A DNA stretch of 64,000 nt. Source: Novosphingobium kaempferiae. Lineage in GTDB: Bacteria; Pseudomonadota; Alphaproteobacteria; Sphingomonadales; Sphingomonadaceae. The notes beneath the pieces are model-generated. The model was given only the letters and a program-made list of their open reading frames with translations. It was not told where the DNA came from and searched no databases. The stretch spans positions 2,170,001-2,234,000 of the forward strand of contig NZ_CP089301.1 in NCBI RefSeq assembly GCF_021227995.1. Direction: 5' to 3'. Both the position numbers and the translations under genes were made by a program. Below are positions 49,923 to 59,222 of this stretch, in pieces (position 1 is the stretch's first letter; every line of letters starts with the position of its first letter).

Positions 49923-51881
49923 TCACCCCACCAGCTTGCGCGTGCGTGCGTAGAGCAGCGCGAGGAGTGCGAAGAACAGCGCCGTGCCGCCGATCAGCGC
50001 GGGAACCTCGAAGCCGTCGCCCACCAGCGCGAGCGGGGCGTCGCTGCCCGATGCGGCGACGATGCCCGCGAAGGCGACGCCCCACAGGCTCTCGCCCACG
50101 ATCATGCCGGTGGCGGTGAGCACGCCCATGCGCAGCGCGAATTCGGGATCGCGGCGCGTCTCGGCCCAGCGGTCGTACCAGCGGCCGATGACCGATCCGA
50201 TCACCACCGGCAGGATCGCGCTCATCGGCAGGTAGATGCCGATGCCCACCGCGAGCGGCGGCAGGCGCAGGCGTCCCGCCTTGCCGAGCACTTCGTCGAG
50301 CGCGACGAAGATCACGCCCGCGACCGCGCCCCAGCCGATCATCGCCCAGTTGAGGTCGCCGCCGAGCACGCCCTTGGCCAGCGCCGAGATCAGCGCAGCC
50401 TGCGGCGCGGGCAGCGCGTTCGGGCCTGCGCCCGGCGCTCCGGCGAACCCGAAGGCGGTGTTGAGCAGGTCGAGCACCGGCGGGATCACCAGCGATCCGA
50501 ACACCACGCCGATCACCAGCGCGACCTGCTGCTTCCACGGCGTCGCGCCGACGAGCTGGCCGGTCTTCAGGTCCTGCAGGTTGTCGTTGGAGATCGTCGC
50601 GACGCCGAAGACCACGCCGGTCACGATGAGCGCGTAGGCAACCAGCGCCGAGGCCGTGTCCGCCCCGGAATCGCGACCGAACAGGCCGACCAGCATGAGC
50701 GACGCGGCGACCACGGACAGGATGCCGATGCCGGAGACGGGCGAGTTCGACGCGCCGATCAGGCCCGCCATGTAGCCGCAGACCGCCGCGATCAGCAGGC
50801 CGAAGACGACCACGAAGACCACCGCGCCCGCGATCAGCACGACCTCGCTCCCCGCCAGCGGCCCACCGGCGATTACGCTCCACAGCAGCACCGCGATGGG
50901 CACCAGCATCGCCAGCGCGCCGAGGGCGACGGCGGTGATGGGCAGATCCTGCTCCTCGATCGCCAGCGCCTCCCCGGCGTGGCGCGCGCGGCTTGCGGCG
51001 ATGGCCGAGCGCACGCCGCCGATCACCGGCCCGGCGATCCGCAGCAGCGTCCACACCGCCGCGACGCCGATCACGCCCGCGCCGAAGAAGCGCACGTCGC
51101 GGGAGAACACTGTGCCTGCCCATGCGCCGACGTCGCCGGGCATTGGGCTCTGCGCGGTCAGGATCGGCAGGAGCCCCCACCAGCCCACCGCAAGACCGAG
51201 GAACATCGCCATGCCGACCGACAGCCCGACCAGATGCCCGACCCCCAGCAGCGCAAAGGACAGGCCGCCCGAGATCCCGGTCGCCCCCGATCCGGCGCGG
51301 AACCACACGGCGGCCTCGCCCACGATCAGCCGCGTCTGCGTCAGCACCGCGAAGCCCGCCGAGGCGAGCGCGTTCCACACGAGCACCGACAGGCCCTTCG
51401 CGCTTTCCTCCGCCCCCTCGCGCGAGCCGGAGCCGACGCGCAGCACTTCGGCGGCGGCGTGGCCTTCGGGATAGGGCAGCGGGGTGTCCACCACCAGCGC
51501 GCGGCGCAGCGGCACGGAGAACAGCACGCCGAGGATGCCGCCGGTCCCGGTGATCGCGGCGGTCGTCCAGTAGGGGAAGCCCTGCCACCAGCCGATCATG
51601 ACGAGGCCCGGCAGCACGAAGATGATCGCCGCCAGCGTCCCCGCCGCGCTCGCCACGGTCTGGACTATGTTGTTCTCCCAGATCGTCGAATCCCGGAACC
51701 CGCGCAGGATCGCCATCGAGATCACCGCCGCCGGGATCGAGGTCGCGAAGGTCAGGCCGACCTTGAGGCCGAGGTAGACGTTGGCCGCCGTGAACAGCAG
51801 CGTGATCGCCCCGCCCAGCAGGATGCCGCGCAGCGTCAGTTCCTTCGCCGACGCCGTCCTCGGTGCAGCTTCGTTCGTCAT
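49923..51881 (-). CDS. OPT-family transporter
   Basis: 652 residues from ATG 51881 (MTNEAAPRTASAKELTLRG); the longer start at 51947 adds an arginine- and proline-rich lead that does not look genuine. About 14-16 hydrophobic segments, with the family stretches LGLKVGLTFATSIPAAVISM (residues about 35-55), IGASNSPVSGIGILSV and LPMSAILPVVIGSVIG. OPT proteins import oligopeptides or metal-siderophore-like chelates by proton symport. The bacterial branch is poorly studied. Divergent from the nucleotidyltransferase-like gene. A link with the secreted M28 peptidase at 4872 is possible but distant. Confidence 0.9.
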   Translation of the reverse strand: MTNEAAPRTASAKELTLRGILLGGAITLLFTAANVYLGLKVGLTFATSIPAAVISMAILRGFRDSTIWENNIVQTVASAAGTLAAIIFVLPGLVMIGWWQGFPYWTTAAITGTGGILGVLFSVPLRRALVVDTPLPYPEGHAAAEVLRVGSGSREGAEESAKGLSVLVWNALASAGFAVLTQTRLIVGEAAVWFRAGSGATGISGGLSFALLGVGHLVGLSVGMAMFLGLAVGWWGLLPILTAQSPMPGDVGAWAGTVFSRDVRFFGAGVIGVAAVWTLLRIAGPVIGGVRSAIAASRARHAGEALAIEEQDLPITAVALGALAMLVPIAVLLWSVIAGGPLAGSEVVLIAGAVVFVVVFGLLIAAVCGYMAGLIGASNSPVSGIGILSVVAASLMLVGLFGRDSGADTASALVAYALIVTGVVFGVATISNDNLQDLKTGQLVGATPWKQQVALVIGVVFGSLVIPPVLDLLNTAFGFAGAPGAGPNALPAPQAALISALAKGVLGGDLNWAMIGWGAVAGVIFVALDEVLGKAGRLRLPPLAVGIGIYLPMSAILPVVIGSVIGRWYDRWAETRRDPEFALRMGVLTATGMIVGESLWGVAFAGIVAASGSDAPLALVGDGFEVPALIGGTALFFALLALLYARTRKLVG

Positions 51882-52022
51882 CGGTGTCCCTGTCCGTCCC
51901 GTTCGTGGAACCGTCTTGGCACGGCGGGCTGGCGGAGGACAGCGCAAAACTCACGGTAAAAATTCGTATCCGCCGCAGGTTTTCACCGCAGCGTCACATG
52001 GCGCGGCAATAACGGTCGGCCA

Positions 52023-52910
52023 ATGGATACGCCCTCCCCCGCCGTGTCCGCCGCACGGGTGGCGGAGCCGAAGTACACCGGAGCACCGGTGCGCATGATC
52101 GTGCTCGCCGGGCGAGACCCGCGCGGGACGGACGCGCTGGCGCGCAGCTTCGGCAAGACGCACAAGTGCCTCGTCCCGCTGGCCGGGCGACCGCTCGTCG
52201 CCCACGTCCTCCAGACCGCCGCCGTCCACCCCGCGATCGAGAGCCTTGCCATCTCGGTCGAGCGCGAGGCGTTCGAGGGGCTGTTCGACGTGCTCTCGCA
52301 GCTTCCGGGGCGCGGCATCGCCAAGCTGGTGGAGGCGCGCGAGAACCTCGTCGACAGCGTGCTCGCGGCGGCGGAGGGATGGGACGGCCCGGTGCTCGTC
52401 ACCACCGCCGACCATGCGCTGCTGACGCCCGCCTCGATCGACACGATGATCGCCGCGATGGCCAATGCCGACGCCGCCTTCGCGATGGCCCCGCGCGACG
52501 CCGTGCTGGCCGCGCACCCGCAGCACCTGCACCCGTTCCTGGAGTTCGCCGACGGGGCCTACGCAAGCTGCAACCTCTACGCCGCCGCCGACCCCGAGGC
52601 ACTGCGCGCGGTCGAGGTGTTTCGCGGCGGCGGGCGCTTCGCAGGCAATGCCTGGGGCGTGCTGCGTGCGTTCGGCTTCGTCAACCTCGCGCTGCTGAGC
52701 CTGCGCGCCGCCAGCCTGTTCGACGCCGCCGCCCGCGTCTCGCGCCGGATCGGCCAGCGCCTTGCGCCGGTGGTGCTGCACGACGGATCGCAGGCGCTCG
52801 ACGTGGACGATGCGGCGACCCACGCCGCCGCCGAGGCGCTGCTTGCCCAACGCCCCGAACCGGCCCGCGCCGCCGTGGGCACGAACCGGTCCAGACAGGC
52901 GCTGGGGTAA
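52023..52910 (+). CDS. Nucleotidyltransferase-like protein (GT-A fold)
   Basis: 295 residues. The N-terminus has the nucleotide-binding layout of sugar-nucleotidyltransferases and MobA-like enzymes: MIVLAGRDPRGTDALARSFG, then KCLVPLAGRPLVAHVLQTAA, and VLVTTADHALLTP as the metal-binding acidic motif. The P-loop-like region is longer and less glycine-rich than in MobA (LAGGxSxRMG), so the nucleotide and acceptor cannot be assigned. The C-terminal half (FLEFADGAYASCNLYAAADP) may bind the acceptor. It reads against the downstream TonB-dependent receptor with no gap, and is unrelated to the neighbouring transport genes. Confidence 0.75.
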   Translation: MDTPSPAVSAARVAEPKYTGAPVRMIVLAGRDPRGTDALARSFGKTHKCLVPLAGRPLVAHVLQTAAVHPAIESLAISVEREAFEGLFDVLSQLPGRGIAKLVEARENLVDSVLAAAEGWDGPVLVTTADHALLTPASIDTMIAAMANADAAFAMAPRDAVLAAHPQHLHPFLEFADGAYASCNLYAAADPEALRAVEVFRGGGRFAGNAWGVLRAFGFVNLALLSLRAASLFDAAARVSRRIGQRLAPVVLHDGSQALDVDDAATHAAAEALLAQRPEPARAAVGTNRSRQALG

Positions 52911-55460
52911 TCAGAACTTCAGGCCGACCCGAGCGTAGTAGAACCCGCCGCTGAGGCCGAAGGGCGCGAAGCCGCCGTACAGGCCGGAGCCGTCGTAGGC
53001 GACCGCGCCGTTCCGGTCCGGGTAGACGTCGAACAGGTTGTTCGCGCCCACCGCGAAGTCCAGCGCATCGGTGAACTGGTAGCCGATCTCCGCATCCGTC
53101 ACCCACTTGGCGCCGAAGCTGCGGTCGGACGCAGCGACGTTGCTGGATTCGGTGTAGCCGCCGTAGCGCGTCGCGCGCAGCAGCGCCCTGACCGGGCCGG
53201 ACGACCAGTTGCTCGTCAGCACGACCTTGCTGCGCGGCAGCGCCACCACCAGGTCGCGCTGCGCCTGTCGGCCGAACAGCGTGACGTTGAGCGTGCTCAG
53301 CTCAGGCGGATTGTCGATGACGCTGAGGATCTTCGTGCGGTTGTAGCTGTAGGCCGCGCTCAGGCGGAAGGTGCCGACGGCGGCGGTGTCGAGCGTGTAT
53401 TCGCCCACCACGTCGACGCCGCGCGTGCGCGTGTCGATGGCGTTGGTGAAGAACTGCGCGCTGTCCACGTCGTCGACGCCGTTGGCCTGCAGGATCGCCG
53501 CGACCGCCGCGCCGCCATTCGACGCGGTGCCGAGGAACTCGGTCTTCACGATACGGTCGTCGATGCGGATCTGGTAGGCGTCCACGGTCAGGCGCAACGG
53601 GCCGTTCTCATAGGTAACACCTGCCGTGAAGTTCAGCGACTTCTCCGGCTTCAGCGGCTTCGCGCCGAGCGCCAGCGCCGCCACCGAGTTGACCGGCAGG
53701 AACTTGGAGGTGGTCGAGACGCGCTCGTTGCCGATCACCGTGACGGTGTTCTGCGTGGTCGAGAACGCGGTCTGCGCCAGCGACGGTGCGCGGAAACCGG
53801 TATTGACGCCGCCGCGCACGGCTAGCCCCGGCGCCAGTTCGATGCGCGTCGTCGCCTTGGCGCTGAAGGTGTTCCCGGCGCTGTCCGAATAGTGCTCGAA
53901 CCGGCCCGCGAGGCCGACGAACCAGCCCTTCAGGACGTCGGTCGAGATGTCGAGATAACCGGCCAGGTTGTTGCGCGAGATGCTCGTCGCGTCATCGGGC
54001 GAGGTGCCGGTGAACGAGACCAGCCCCGGCGAGGGCGAACGCCCGCCGTAGAGGTTGCCGAAGGGGGTGCCGTCGCGCGGGATCACGTAGCCGCCGTCGC
54101 GGTAGCTGTCGGGCTCGCCCGCGATATTGCGGAAGCGCTCCCAGCGGTGCTCGACGCCGAGCGCGACGTTGAGCGGCTTGGCGAAGCCCGCCTCGAATTC
54201 GCGGCTGACGTCGAGGTTGTTGACCCACAGGTCCTGCTTCTGGCGACCCATGAAGAAGTCCGCCTTGCTGTCCGGCCCGAGCGAGGGGTTGAGCGTGTTC
54301 TCCGCGCCCAGCTTCACGTTGTCGCGCCCGTAGCTGGTGGAGATGTCCACCGCCCAGCCCGCCACTTGCGAGCGGATGCCGACGGCAGCCTGCCAGTCCC
54401 ATTCCCAGATGCGGCGATAGGCCTGGAAGCCTGCGGGATAGAGCTGCGGCAGCACCGAGACGCCCTGGCTGTTCGCCTGCCCGCCGTAGCCGGTGGGCGA
54501 CGCCACGTAGGCTCCGCGCGCGTCCTTGATGTTGCGGTAGCTGAGCGTCGAGAACGAATAGAGCGTCGTGTCCTCGCCCAGCGGCAGTTCGGCGTTGTAG
54601 CTGGTGTTGACGATCTTGTCCCGGTTCGACCGGCCATAGCCCCCGGCGATGACGTGGTCGGCCCCGGCCTCGCGCGGGTCGGGCTGGCCGTTCACCAGCG
54701 GGTAGAGGTAGGGGATCGCCTCCGCCGAGGACTCGGCGCGATCGTGGTACTTGGCCTCCAGCGAGAAGCGCACGAAGCCGCCGTCGCCGATCCCGGTGCC
54801 GAACGAGCCGGACACCTGCGCCAGCTGGCCGCCCTTCTCGTAGAGCTGCCCGCCGGTGATCGACAGGTCGCCGCCATGCGCCGAACTGTCGAGGATCACG
54901 TTGATGACGCCCGAGATCGCGTCCGACCCGTACTGCGCCGCCGCGCCATCGCGCAGCACTTCGATGTGGCCGACGCCGCTGGTCGGGATCAGGTCGATGT
55001 CGACCGGGGTGGAACCGCCCGAAATGCGCGAGAGGTTGTTGATGAGCGAGGTCGTGTGCCGCCGCTTGCCGTTGACGAGCACCAGCACGTAGTCGCCCGA
55101 GAGGCCGCGGATGGCGATGGGGCGCACGCTCGCCGAAGTGCCGCCGCCGCCGAGCGCGGGCATCGAGAGCGAGGGGATGATGTTGCCGAGGATCTCCTTG
55201 AGGCCGGTGCGGCCGGTCGATTTCAGCTCCGCCGGGCCGATCACGTCGACCGGGACCGGACTGTCGGCGACCGAGCGCTGCGTCTGCCCGCGCGCACCGG
55301 TGACGATGATGGCGCTGCCTTCGGCATCGGCAGCGGCATCAGCCGCCCCGTCGGCGGCAACCAGCGGCACCGCGACGGAAGGGGCCTCGTCGGCATGGGC
55401 CGCTGCGAAGGGAAGGAACGATACGCTGGCGGCAAGTGCGGCGGACTTGAGGATTTTCAC
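52911..55460 (-). CDS. TonB-dependent outer-membrane receptor, probably for organosulfur compounds
   Basis: 849 residues. Signal peptide (MKILKSAALAASVSFLPFAA... AHADE), TonB-box-like AIIVTGARGQTQRS, plug domain with VDVIGPAELKSTGRTGLKEIL and HIEVLRDGAAAQYGSDAISGVINV (about 150-190), and a barrel ending FYYARVGLKF. It has the LVNGKRRHTTSLIN stretch of the large receptor subgroup found in sphingomonads and xanthomonads. It lies downstream of the organosulfur operon on the same strand, across 497 bp of non-coding sequence with its own promoter element (55508-55524). Uptake of sulfonates, sulfate esters or related compounds is the inferred role. Confidence 0.93.
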   Translation of the reverse strand: MKILKSAALAASVSFLPFAAAHADEAPSVAVPLVAADGAADAAADAEGSAIIVTGARGQTQRSVADSPVPVDVIGPAELKSTGRTGLKEILGNIIPSLSMPALGGGGTSASVRPIAIRGLSGDYVLVLVNGKRRHTTSLINNLSRISGGSTPVDIDLIPTSGVGHIEVLRDGAAAQYGSDAISGVINVILDSSAHGGDLSITGGQLYEKGGQLAQVSGSFGTGIGDGGFVRFSLEAKYHDRAESSAEAIPYLYPLVNGQPDPREAGADHVIAGGYGRSNRDKIVNTSYNAELPLGEDTTLYSFSTLSYRNIKDARGAYVASPTGYGGQANSQGVSVLPQLYPAGFQAYRRIWEWDWQAAVGIRSQVAGWAVDISTSYGRDNVKLGAENTLNPSLGPDSKADFFMGRQKQDLWVNNLDVSREFEAGFAKPLNVALGVEHRWERFRNIAGEPDSYRDGGYVIPRDGTPFGNLYGGRSPSPGLVSFTGTSPDDATSISRNNLAGYLDISTDVLKGWFVGLAGRFEHYSDSAGNTFSAKATTRIELAPGLAVRGGVNTGFRAPSLAQTAFSTTQNTVTVIGNERVSTTSKFLPVNSVAALALGAKPLKPEKSLNFTAGVTYENGPLRLTVDAYQIRIDDRIVKTEFLGTASNGGAAVAAILQANGVDDVDSAQFFTNAIDTRTRGVDVVGEYTLDTAAVGTFRLSAAYSYNRTKILSVIDNPPELSTLNVTLFGRQAQRDLVVALPRSKVVLTSNWSSGPVRALLRATRYGGYTESSNVAASDRSFGAKWVTDAEIGYQFTDALDFAVGANNLFDVYPDRNGAVAYDGSGLYGGFAPFGLSGGFYYARVGLKF

Positions 55461-55507
55461 GGAAAACTGGCCCCTGAACTGGTTCGTGTCCCGGCCTTCA
55501 TGGCATG

Positions 55508-55524
55508 TCTACTGATTTGGTAGA
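55508..55524. promoter_or_regulatory. Candidate sulfur-regulatory site upstream of TonB receptor
   Basis: Perfect dyad TCTAC-TGATTTG-GTAGA, 48 bp upstream of the receptor start. A related sequence, TCTACCAATTCAATTGA, lies at 63837-63853 about 30-45 bp upstream of the first gene of the organosulfur operon: 11 of 17 positions identical, and all differences but one are transitions. Confidence 0.45.
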
Positions 55525-55656
55525 AATTGCGATCTCTTATCCGTTCTCAAGTTTTTCTTGATGCTGGGAACGGCGCCGGGATGCGCGAAAATCCGCCGCT
55601 GCACAGGGGCAACGGCGGATGATGGGGTGGAGCGTTCCTCGAAAATCAAAAACCAT

Positions 55657-55744
55657 CGTCATCCCCGCGCAGGCGGGGACCCATCTGATGCCGGCTCAAC
55701 AGGCACCGTCAGGAGATGGGTTCCCGCCTGCGCGGGAATGACGG
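55657..55744. repeat. Palindromic intergenic repeat, family B
   Basis: Arms CGTCATCCCCGCGCAGGCGG and CCCGCCTGCGCGGGAATGACG, nearly complementary with two mismatches, and inner GACCCATCT / AGATGGGTT also paired. Same type as 27142-27231 and 46601-46697. Confidence 0.85.
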
Positions 55745-55957
55745 GCAATCAGAACTGGCCGGGCGACCATTTTCCTACAACGCTGGCGCCATGTAGGGTG
55801 CGCCCATGGCCGCCCCGCACTCCCGTCCCGAAGCCTGCCCGTCGTGCGCCGTTTCGCCGCTCGCGGAAGGTCACACGGGATTGCGCATGAAACCCCGGAT
55901 TTCCGCCGGTTCCCGGGCATACCGGACGACACTTCAGGGCCGTTTTGGTTCAACGGG

Positions 55958-56893
55958 CTACCCCGTGAGCACGAAGGCATCCTTCAGCGGCCGTTCGGAC
56001 TTCACTTCGCCGAACTGGCGGAAGGTATCGAGCACCACCTTCTGCCGGTCGATCAGCGCCCGGTCGATCGGCACCGGCAGCCGCGCACCGCGACCGGCGA
56101 ATTCCTTCGCGATCGGCAGCGGCAGCCCGGTCTCGGAAGCGAGCACCTTGGCGAAATCATCGACGTGCGTGCTCGCCCATTGCAGCGCCTTGTCCTCGCG
56201 CTTCAGGAAGTCGTCGAGCAGCGGGCGCTTGTCGGCGATGGCGCTTTCGTGGGCGATGTCGAAGCCGTACCCCTGCGTGAAGCCGCGCCCGTCGATGGCG
56301 ATGCGGTCCCCCTCGGCCAGCGCGCTGGCGACATAGGGCTGCCAGGTCGACCACCCGTCCACCGCCCCGGTCTGGAGCGCGGCGCGGGCATCGCTGGGGG
56401 AGAGGAACACCGTCTTCACGTCCTTCGCGCCGAGGCCCGCAGACAGCATCGCGCGCAGCAGCAGGTAATGGCCGACGCTGCCCCGCGTGGTGGCGATGCG
56501 CTTGCCCTTGAGGCCCCCGGCGTCGCGGATCGGTGACGCGCCGGGCACGATGACGGCGATGGCGCCCTCGGCCCGCTGCTGCGTGGTCTGCGCGCCGATC
56601 GCCTTGATCGGGCTGCCCGCCTGATAGGCGAACTGGAACGGCGCATCGCCCGCAAGGCCAAGGTCGATGGCCCCGCTGCCGAGCGCTTCGAGCAGGTTCT
56701 GCGCGGCGGGGAACTCGGCCCACTCGACCGTGTAGGCCGCCCCGTCGAGCGCGCCGGACGCCAGCATCAGCGCCTTGGTGCCGCCCTTCTGGCTGCCCAC
56801 GCGCAGCACGCCCGCGGAACTCCCGCCCCGGCCGCAGGCAGCCAGGGCGAAAGTCGTCGAAAGTCCGGCAAGCAGGTTACGTCTGTCGAGCAT
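55958..56893 (-). CDS. ssuA: SsuA-like sulfonate ABC transporter substrate-binding lipoprotein
   Basis: 311 residues. N-terminal MLDRRNLLAGLSTTFALAACG has the lipobox LAAC with Cys20, so the protein is anchored to a membrane rather than free in the periplasm, unlike typical SsuA. The body matches the NitT/TauA/SsuA family (LRVGSQKGGTKALMLASGAL, IDLGLAGDAPFQFAYQAGSP, KGKRIATTRGSVGHYLLLRAM). The usual role is capture of aliphatic sulfonates or taurine for the SsuBC transporter. Last gene of the operon, four bases after the TauD-like gene, and far from its ssuBC partners at the operon start. Confidence 0.88.
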   Translation of the reverse strand: MLDRRNLLAGLSTTFALAACGRGGSSAGVLRVGSQKGGTKALMLASGALDGAAYTVEWAEFPAAQNLLEALGSGAIDLGLAGDAPFQFAYQAGSPIKAIGAQTTQQRAEGAIAVIVPGASPIRDAGGLKGKRIATTRGSVGHYLLLRAMLSAGLGAKDVKTVFLSPSDARAALQTGAVDGWSTWQPYVASALAEGDRIAIDGRGFTQGYGFDIAHESAIADKRPLLDDFLKREDKALQWASTHVDDFAKVLASETGLPLPIAKEFAGRGARLPVPIDRALIDRQKVVLDTFRQFGEVKSERPLKDAFVLTG

Positions 56894-56896
56894 CGG

Positions 56897-57757
56897 TCAG
56901 AGGTCCGTCCACAGCGGCTCGTCAGCGATCAGGATGCGGTGCAGCTCGCGCGGGAAGTCGCCGTAGTTGCGCACCGCGAAATGCACCGTCGCCCGGTTGT
57001 CCCAGAACGCCACCGTGCCCGGCCGCCACGAGAACCGCGCCTGCAGGTCCGGCCGCTTGTACTGGCGCAGCACCTCCTCCAGCAGCTCGCGGCTCTCCGC
57101 CAGCTCGATGCCGAGGATCTGCGGCTGCTGCGAGAAGTTGACCCAGAGGATCTTCTTCCCCGTCTCGCGATGGGTCCGCACGATCTTGTGCGCGACGATG
57201 GGATATTCATGGCCCGACAGCTCCAGCGCGGGCACGAAGTTATGGGTGACGTACTTGCCCTCGAGCCGCTGCTTCAGTTCCTCCGGCAGCGTCTCGTAGG
57301 CGAGGTTGGCGTCCACCCAGATCGTGTCTCCGCCGACTTCAGGCAGGTTCACGTCGCGCAGCACCGCGCCCCACGTCGGGACGAGCCGCCAGCTGGTGTC
57401 GGAATGATACGCCTCGCCGGGCTTGACCTTGTAGCCGAGCTTCTTCTCGTACTCGCGGTCGTACTTCGCGGCGATGGCGTGGACCTCCTTGTTCGCCGCA
57501 TCGTGCCGCGTGGTCGGGTGCGTGTAGAGCGGCCCGAAGTTCGCCGCGAACGCCGCCTGGCTGGCATCGTCGAGCGACTGGTCGCGGAAGAACACGACCT
57601 TCCACTTGAGCACAGCGGCACGGATTTCCTCGCGCAGTTCGTCGGTCAGCGGCTTGGAAAGGTCTACGCCCTCGATCTCCGCGCCGATGGTCGGCTGGAC
57701 CGGGCGGATGACGAGGCCGGAATTCGAGACGTCGAAAGTGGAAGCGGAAGTCGCCAT
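56897..57757 (-). CDS. TauD/AtsK-family 2-oxoglutarate-dependent dioxygenase
   Basis: 286 residues, normal length. Iron ligands are His and Asp in AYHSDTSW (about 122-129) and a distal His in WDNRATVHFAVRNYG (about 255-269), followed by the 2-oxoglutarate-binding Arg in REL HRIL context. The family releases sulfite from taurine or other sulfonates, or sulfate from alkyl sulfate esters, through hydroxylation of the adjacent carbon. Between two flavin monooxygenase genes and the binding-protein gene, so it belongs to the same desulfurisation set with a different substrate range. Distinction between TauD and AtsK is not possible by eye. Confidence 0.9.
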   Translation of the reverse strand: MATSASTFDVSNSGLVIRPVQPTIGAEIEGVDLSKPLTDELREEIRAAVLKWKVVFFRDQSLDDASQAAFAANFGPLYTHPTTRHDAANKEVHAIAAKYDREYEKKLGYKVKPGEAYHSDTSWRLVPTWGAVLRDVNLPEVGGDTIWVDANLAYETLPEELKQRLEGKYVTHNFVPALELSGHEYPIVAHKIVRTHRETGKKILWVNFSQQPQILGIELAESRELLEEVLRQYKRPDLQARFSWRPGTVAFWDNRATVHFAVRNYGDFPRELHRILIADEPLWTDL

Positions 57758-57780
57758 GATCGTTCTCCTCTCTTGTCGTG

Positions 57781-59118
57781 TCAGGCAGCCGAGCGGGCGA
57801 GCCGCGCGGCGGTGTTGCGGTTGACGGGCACGTCGAGCCCAAAGCTCTCGCGGAAGGTCGTGCCCGCGTAGTCCTGCTTGTAGATCCCGCGCCGCTGGAG
57901 GATCGGCACGACCTCATCGACGAAGACCTCAAGCTGGCCGGGCAGGGATTCGAACAGGTTGAAACCGTCCGATCCCCGGTTCTCCAGCCAGAGCTGGAAG
58001 CGGTCGGCGAGCTGCTCGGGCGTGCCGACGAAGCCACCCTTCGGCGTGGCGAAGCGCAGTGCGATCTGGGCGAGCGTCAGCCCTTGCCCGGCGGCCTTCA
58101 GTACCCTCTCGGATGCGCTCTGGTTGCTCTTGAGCCCCTCTTCGGCGACCTGCGCCGGGAACGGTCCATCGGGATCGTAGACGCTGAAGTTGTGGTCGTT
58201 GAACGAACGTCCCAGCGCCCGCAGCGCGTTCTCCAGACTGACGAGGCCTGCCAGTTCGTCGTAGAGCCGCTCGGCCTCCTCCTCCGTCGATCCGACCACC
58301 GGACGCGCGCCGGGAAGGATGAAAAGCTGCTCCGGATCACGGCCGAAGCCGCGCGCCCGCGCCTTGAGATCGGCGTAGAACGCCTGCCCTTCGGCAAGGT
58401 CTTCCTGGTGCGTGAAGATAGCCTCGGCATGGCGCGCCGCGAACGTGCGCCCGTCCTCGGACGAGCCCGCCTGGAAGATCACCGGCTGCCCCTGTGGCGA
58501 GCGCGAGATGTTGAGCGGCCCCTTCACCGAAAGGAACTCGCCCTTGTGGTTCAGCTCATGCAGCTTGTCGGCATCGAGGAACTGGCCGCTGGCCTTGTCA
58601 CGCACCAGCGCGTCGTCTTCCCAGCTGTCCCACAGGCCTTTGATGACATCGAGGTATTCGTCGGCGAGGCGATACCGCTCGGCATGGCCGAGGTGCTCCG
58701 CCTTGCCGAAGTTGGCGGCGCTCCCCGCAAGCCACGACGTCACCACGTTCCAGCCCGCACGCCCGCCGCTCAGGTGATCGAGCGAGGCAAGCTGGCGCGC
58801 GAGGTTGAACGGCTCGGTGTAGCTGACGGTCGCTGTAGCGACGAGGCCGATACGCTCGGTCACCGCCGCCACTGCCGAAAGGATCGTCAGCGGCTCGAAG
58901 CGGTTGAGGTAGTGCGGCGAGGAGCGCGCGTTGATCGAGACGCTGTCCGCCACGAACAGGTAGTCGAACTTCCCACGCTCCGCCGCCTGTGCCTGGCGGA
59001 TGTAGAAGGGCAGACTAGTGCTGGCATCGACCTGCGCATCGGGATGGCGCCAGTCGTCCCAACCGGGACCGACACCGTGCAGGATGAAGCCTAGCTTGAG
59101 CTGACGTCGGGTCATCAA
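57781..59118 (-). CDS. LLM-class FMN-dependent monooxygenase, NtaA/SnaA/DszA type
   Basis: 445 residues, typical of the longer NtaA/SnaA/DszA/DmoA branch of bacterial luciferase-like enzymes. Markers: LKLGFILHGVGPGWDDWRHP, ERGKFDYLFVADS, FEPLTILSAVAAVTERIGL, GGRAGWNVVTSWL (the WNVVTS motif of this branch) and PVIFQAGSSEDGRTFAARHAEAIF. These enzymes use FMNH2 and O2 to cleave carbon-sulfur or carbon-nitrogen bonds. No FMN reductase gene is in the window. It lies 23 bp upstream of the TauD-like gene and 104 bp after the SsuD-like gene, so is probably in the same transcript. Confidence 0.9.
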   Translation of the reverse strand: MMTRRQLKLGFILHGVGPGWDDWRHPDAQVDASTSLPFYIRQAQAAERGKFDYLFVADSVSINARSSPHYLNRFEPLTILSAVAAVTERIGLVATATVSYTEPFNLARQLASLDHLSGGRAGWNVVTSWLAGSAANFGKAEHLGHAERYRLADEYLDVIKGLWDSWEDDALVRDKASGQFLDADKLHELNHKGEFLSVKGPLNISRSPQGQPVIFQAGSSEDGRTFAARHAEAIFTHQEDLAEGQAFYADLKARARGFGRDPEQLFILPGARPVVGSTEEEAERLYDELAGLVSLENALRALGRSFNDHNFSVYDPDGPFPAQVAEEGLKSNQSASERVLKAAGQGLTLAQIALRFATPKGGFVGTPEQLADRFQLWLENRGSDGFNLFESLPGQLEVFVDEVVPILQRRGIYKQDYAGTTFRESFGLDVPVNRNTAARLARSAA

Positions 59119-59222
59119 TTCCTCCTGATTTTCCGTAGTTCGAGGCTAGGCTTCCGGGCGGTTGCGAACCAACGCGAATGGCTGATGTGAAGCTGAGTTC
59201 TGCCAATGCGAAACGGCGGAAA

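Larger units (their letters stand above)
55461..55957. other. Non-coding stretch between TonB receptor and binding-protein genes
   Basis: 497 bp without a convincing gene. It contains the candidate operator at 55508-55524, a TCAAG/CTTGA dyad at 55548-55562, the family B repeat at 55657-55744, and about 200 bp of GC-rich sequence whose open frames overlap the binding-protein gene and show no family resemblance. Confidence 0.6.

Noticed and set aside
55696..56336. Short open frames in the gap before the binding-protein gene
   Set aside because: Low-complexity, overlapping the repeat or the antisense of the ssuA-like gene, with no ribosome-binding sites of note.
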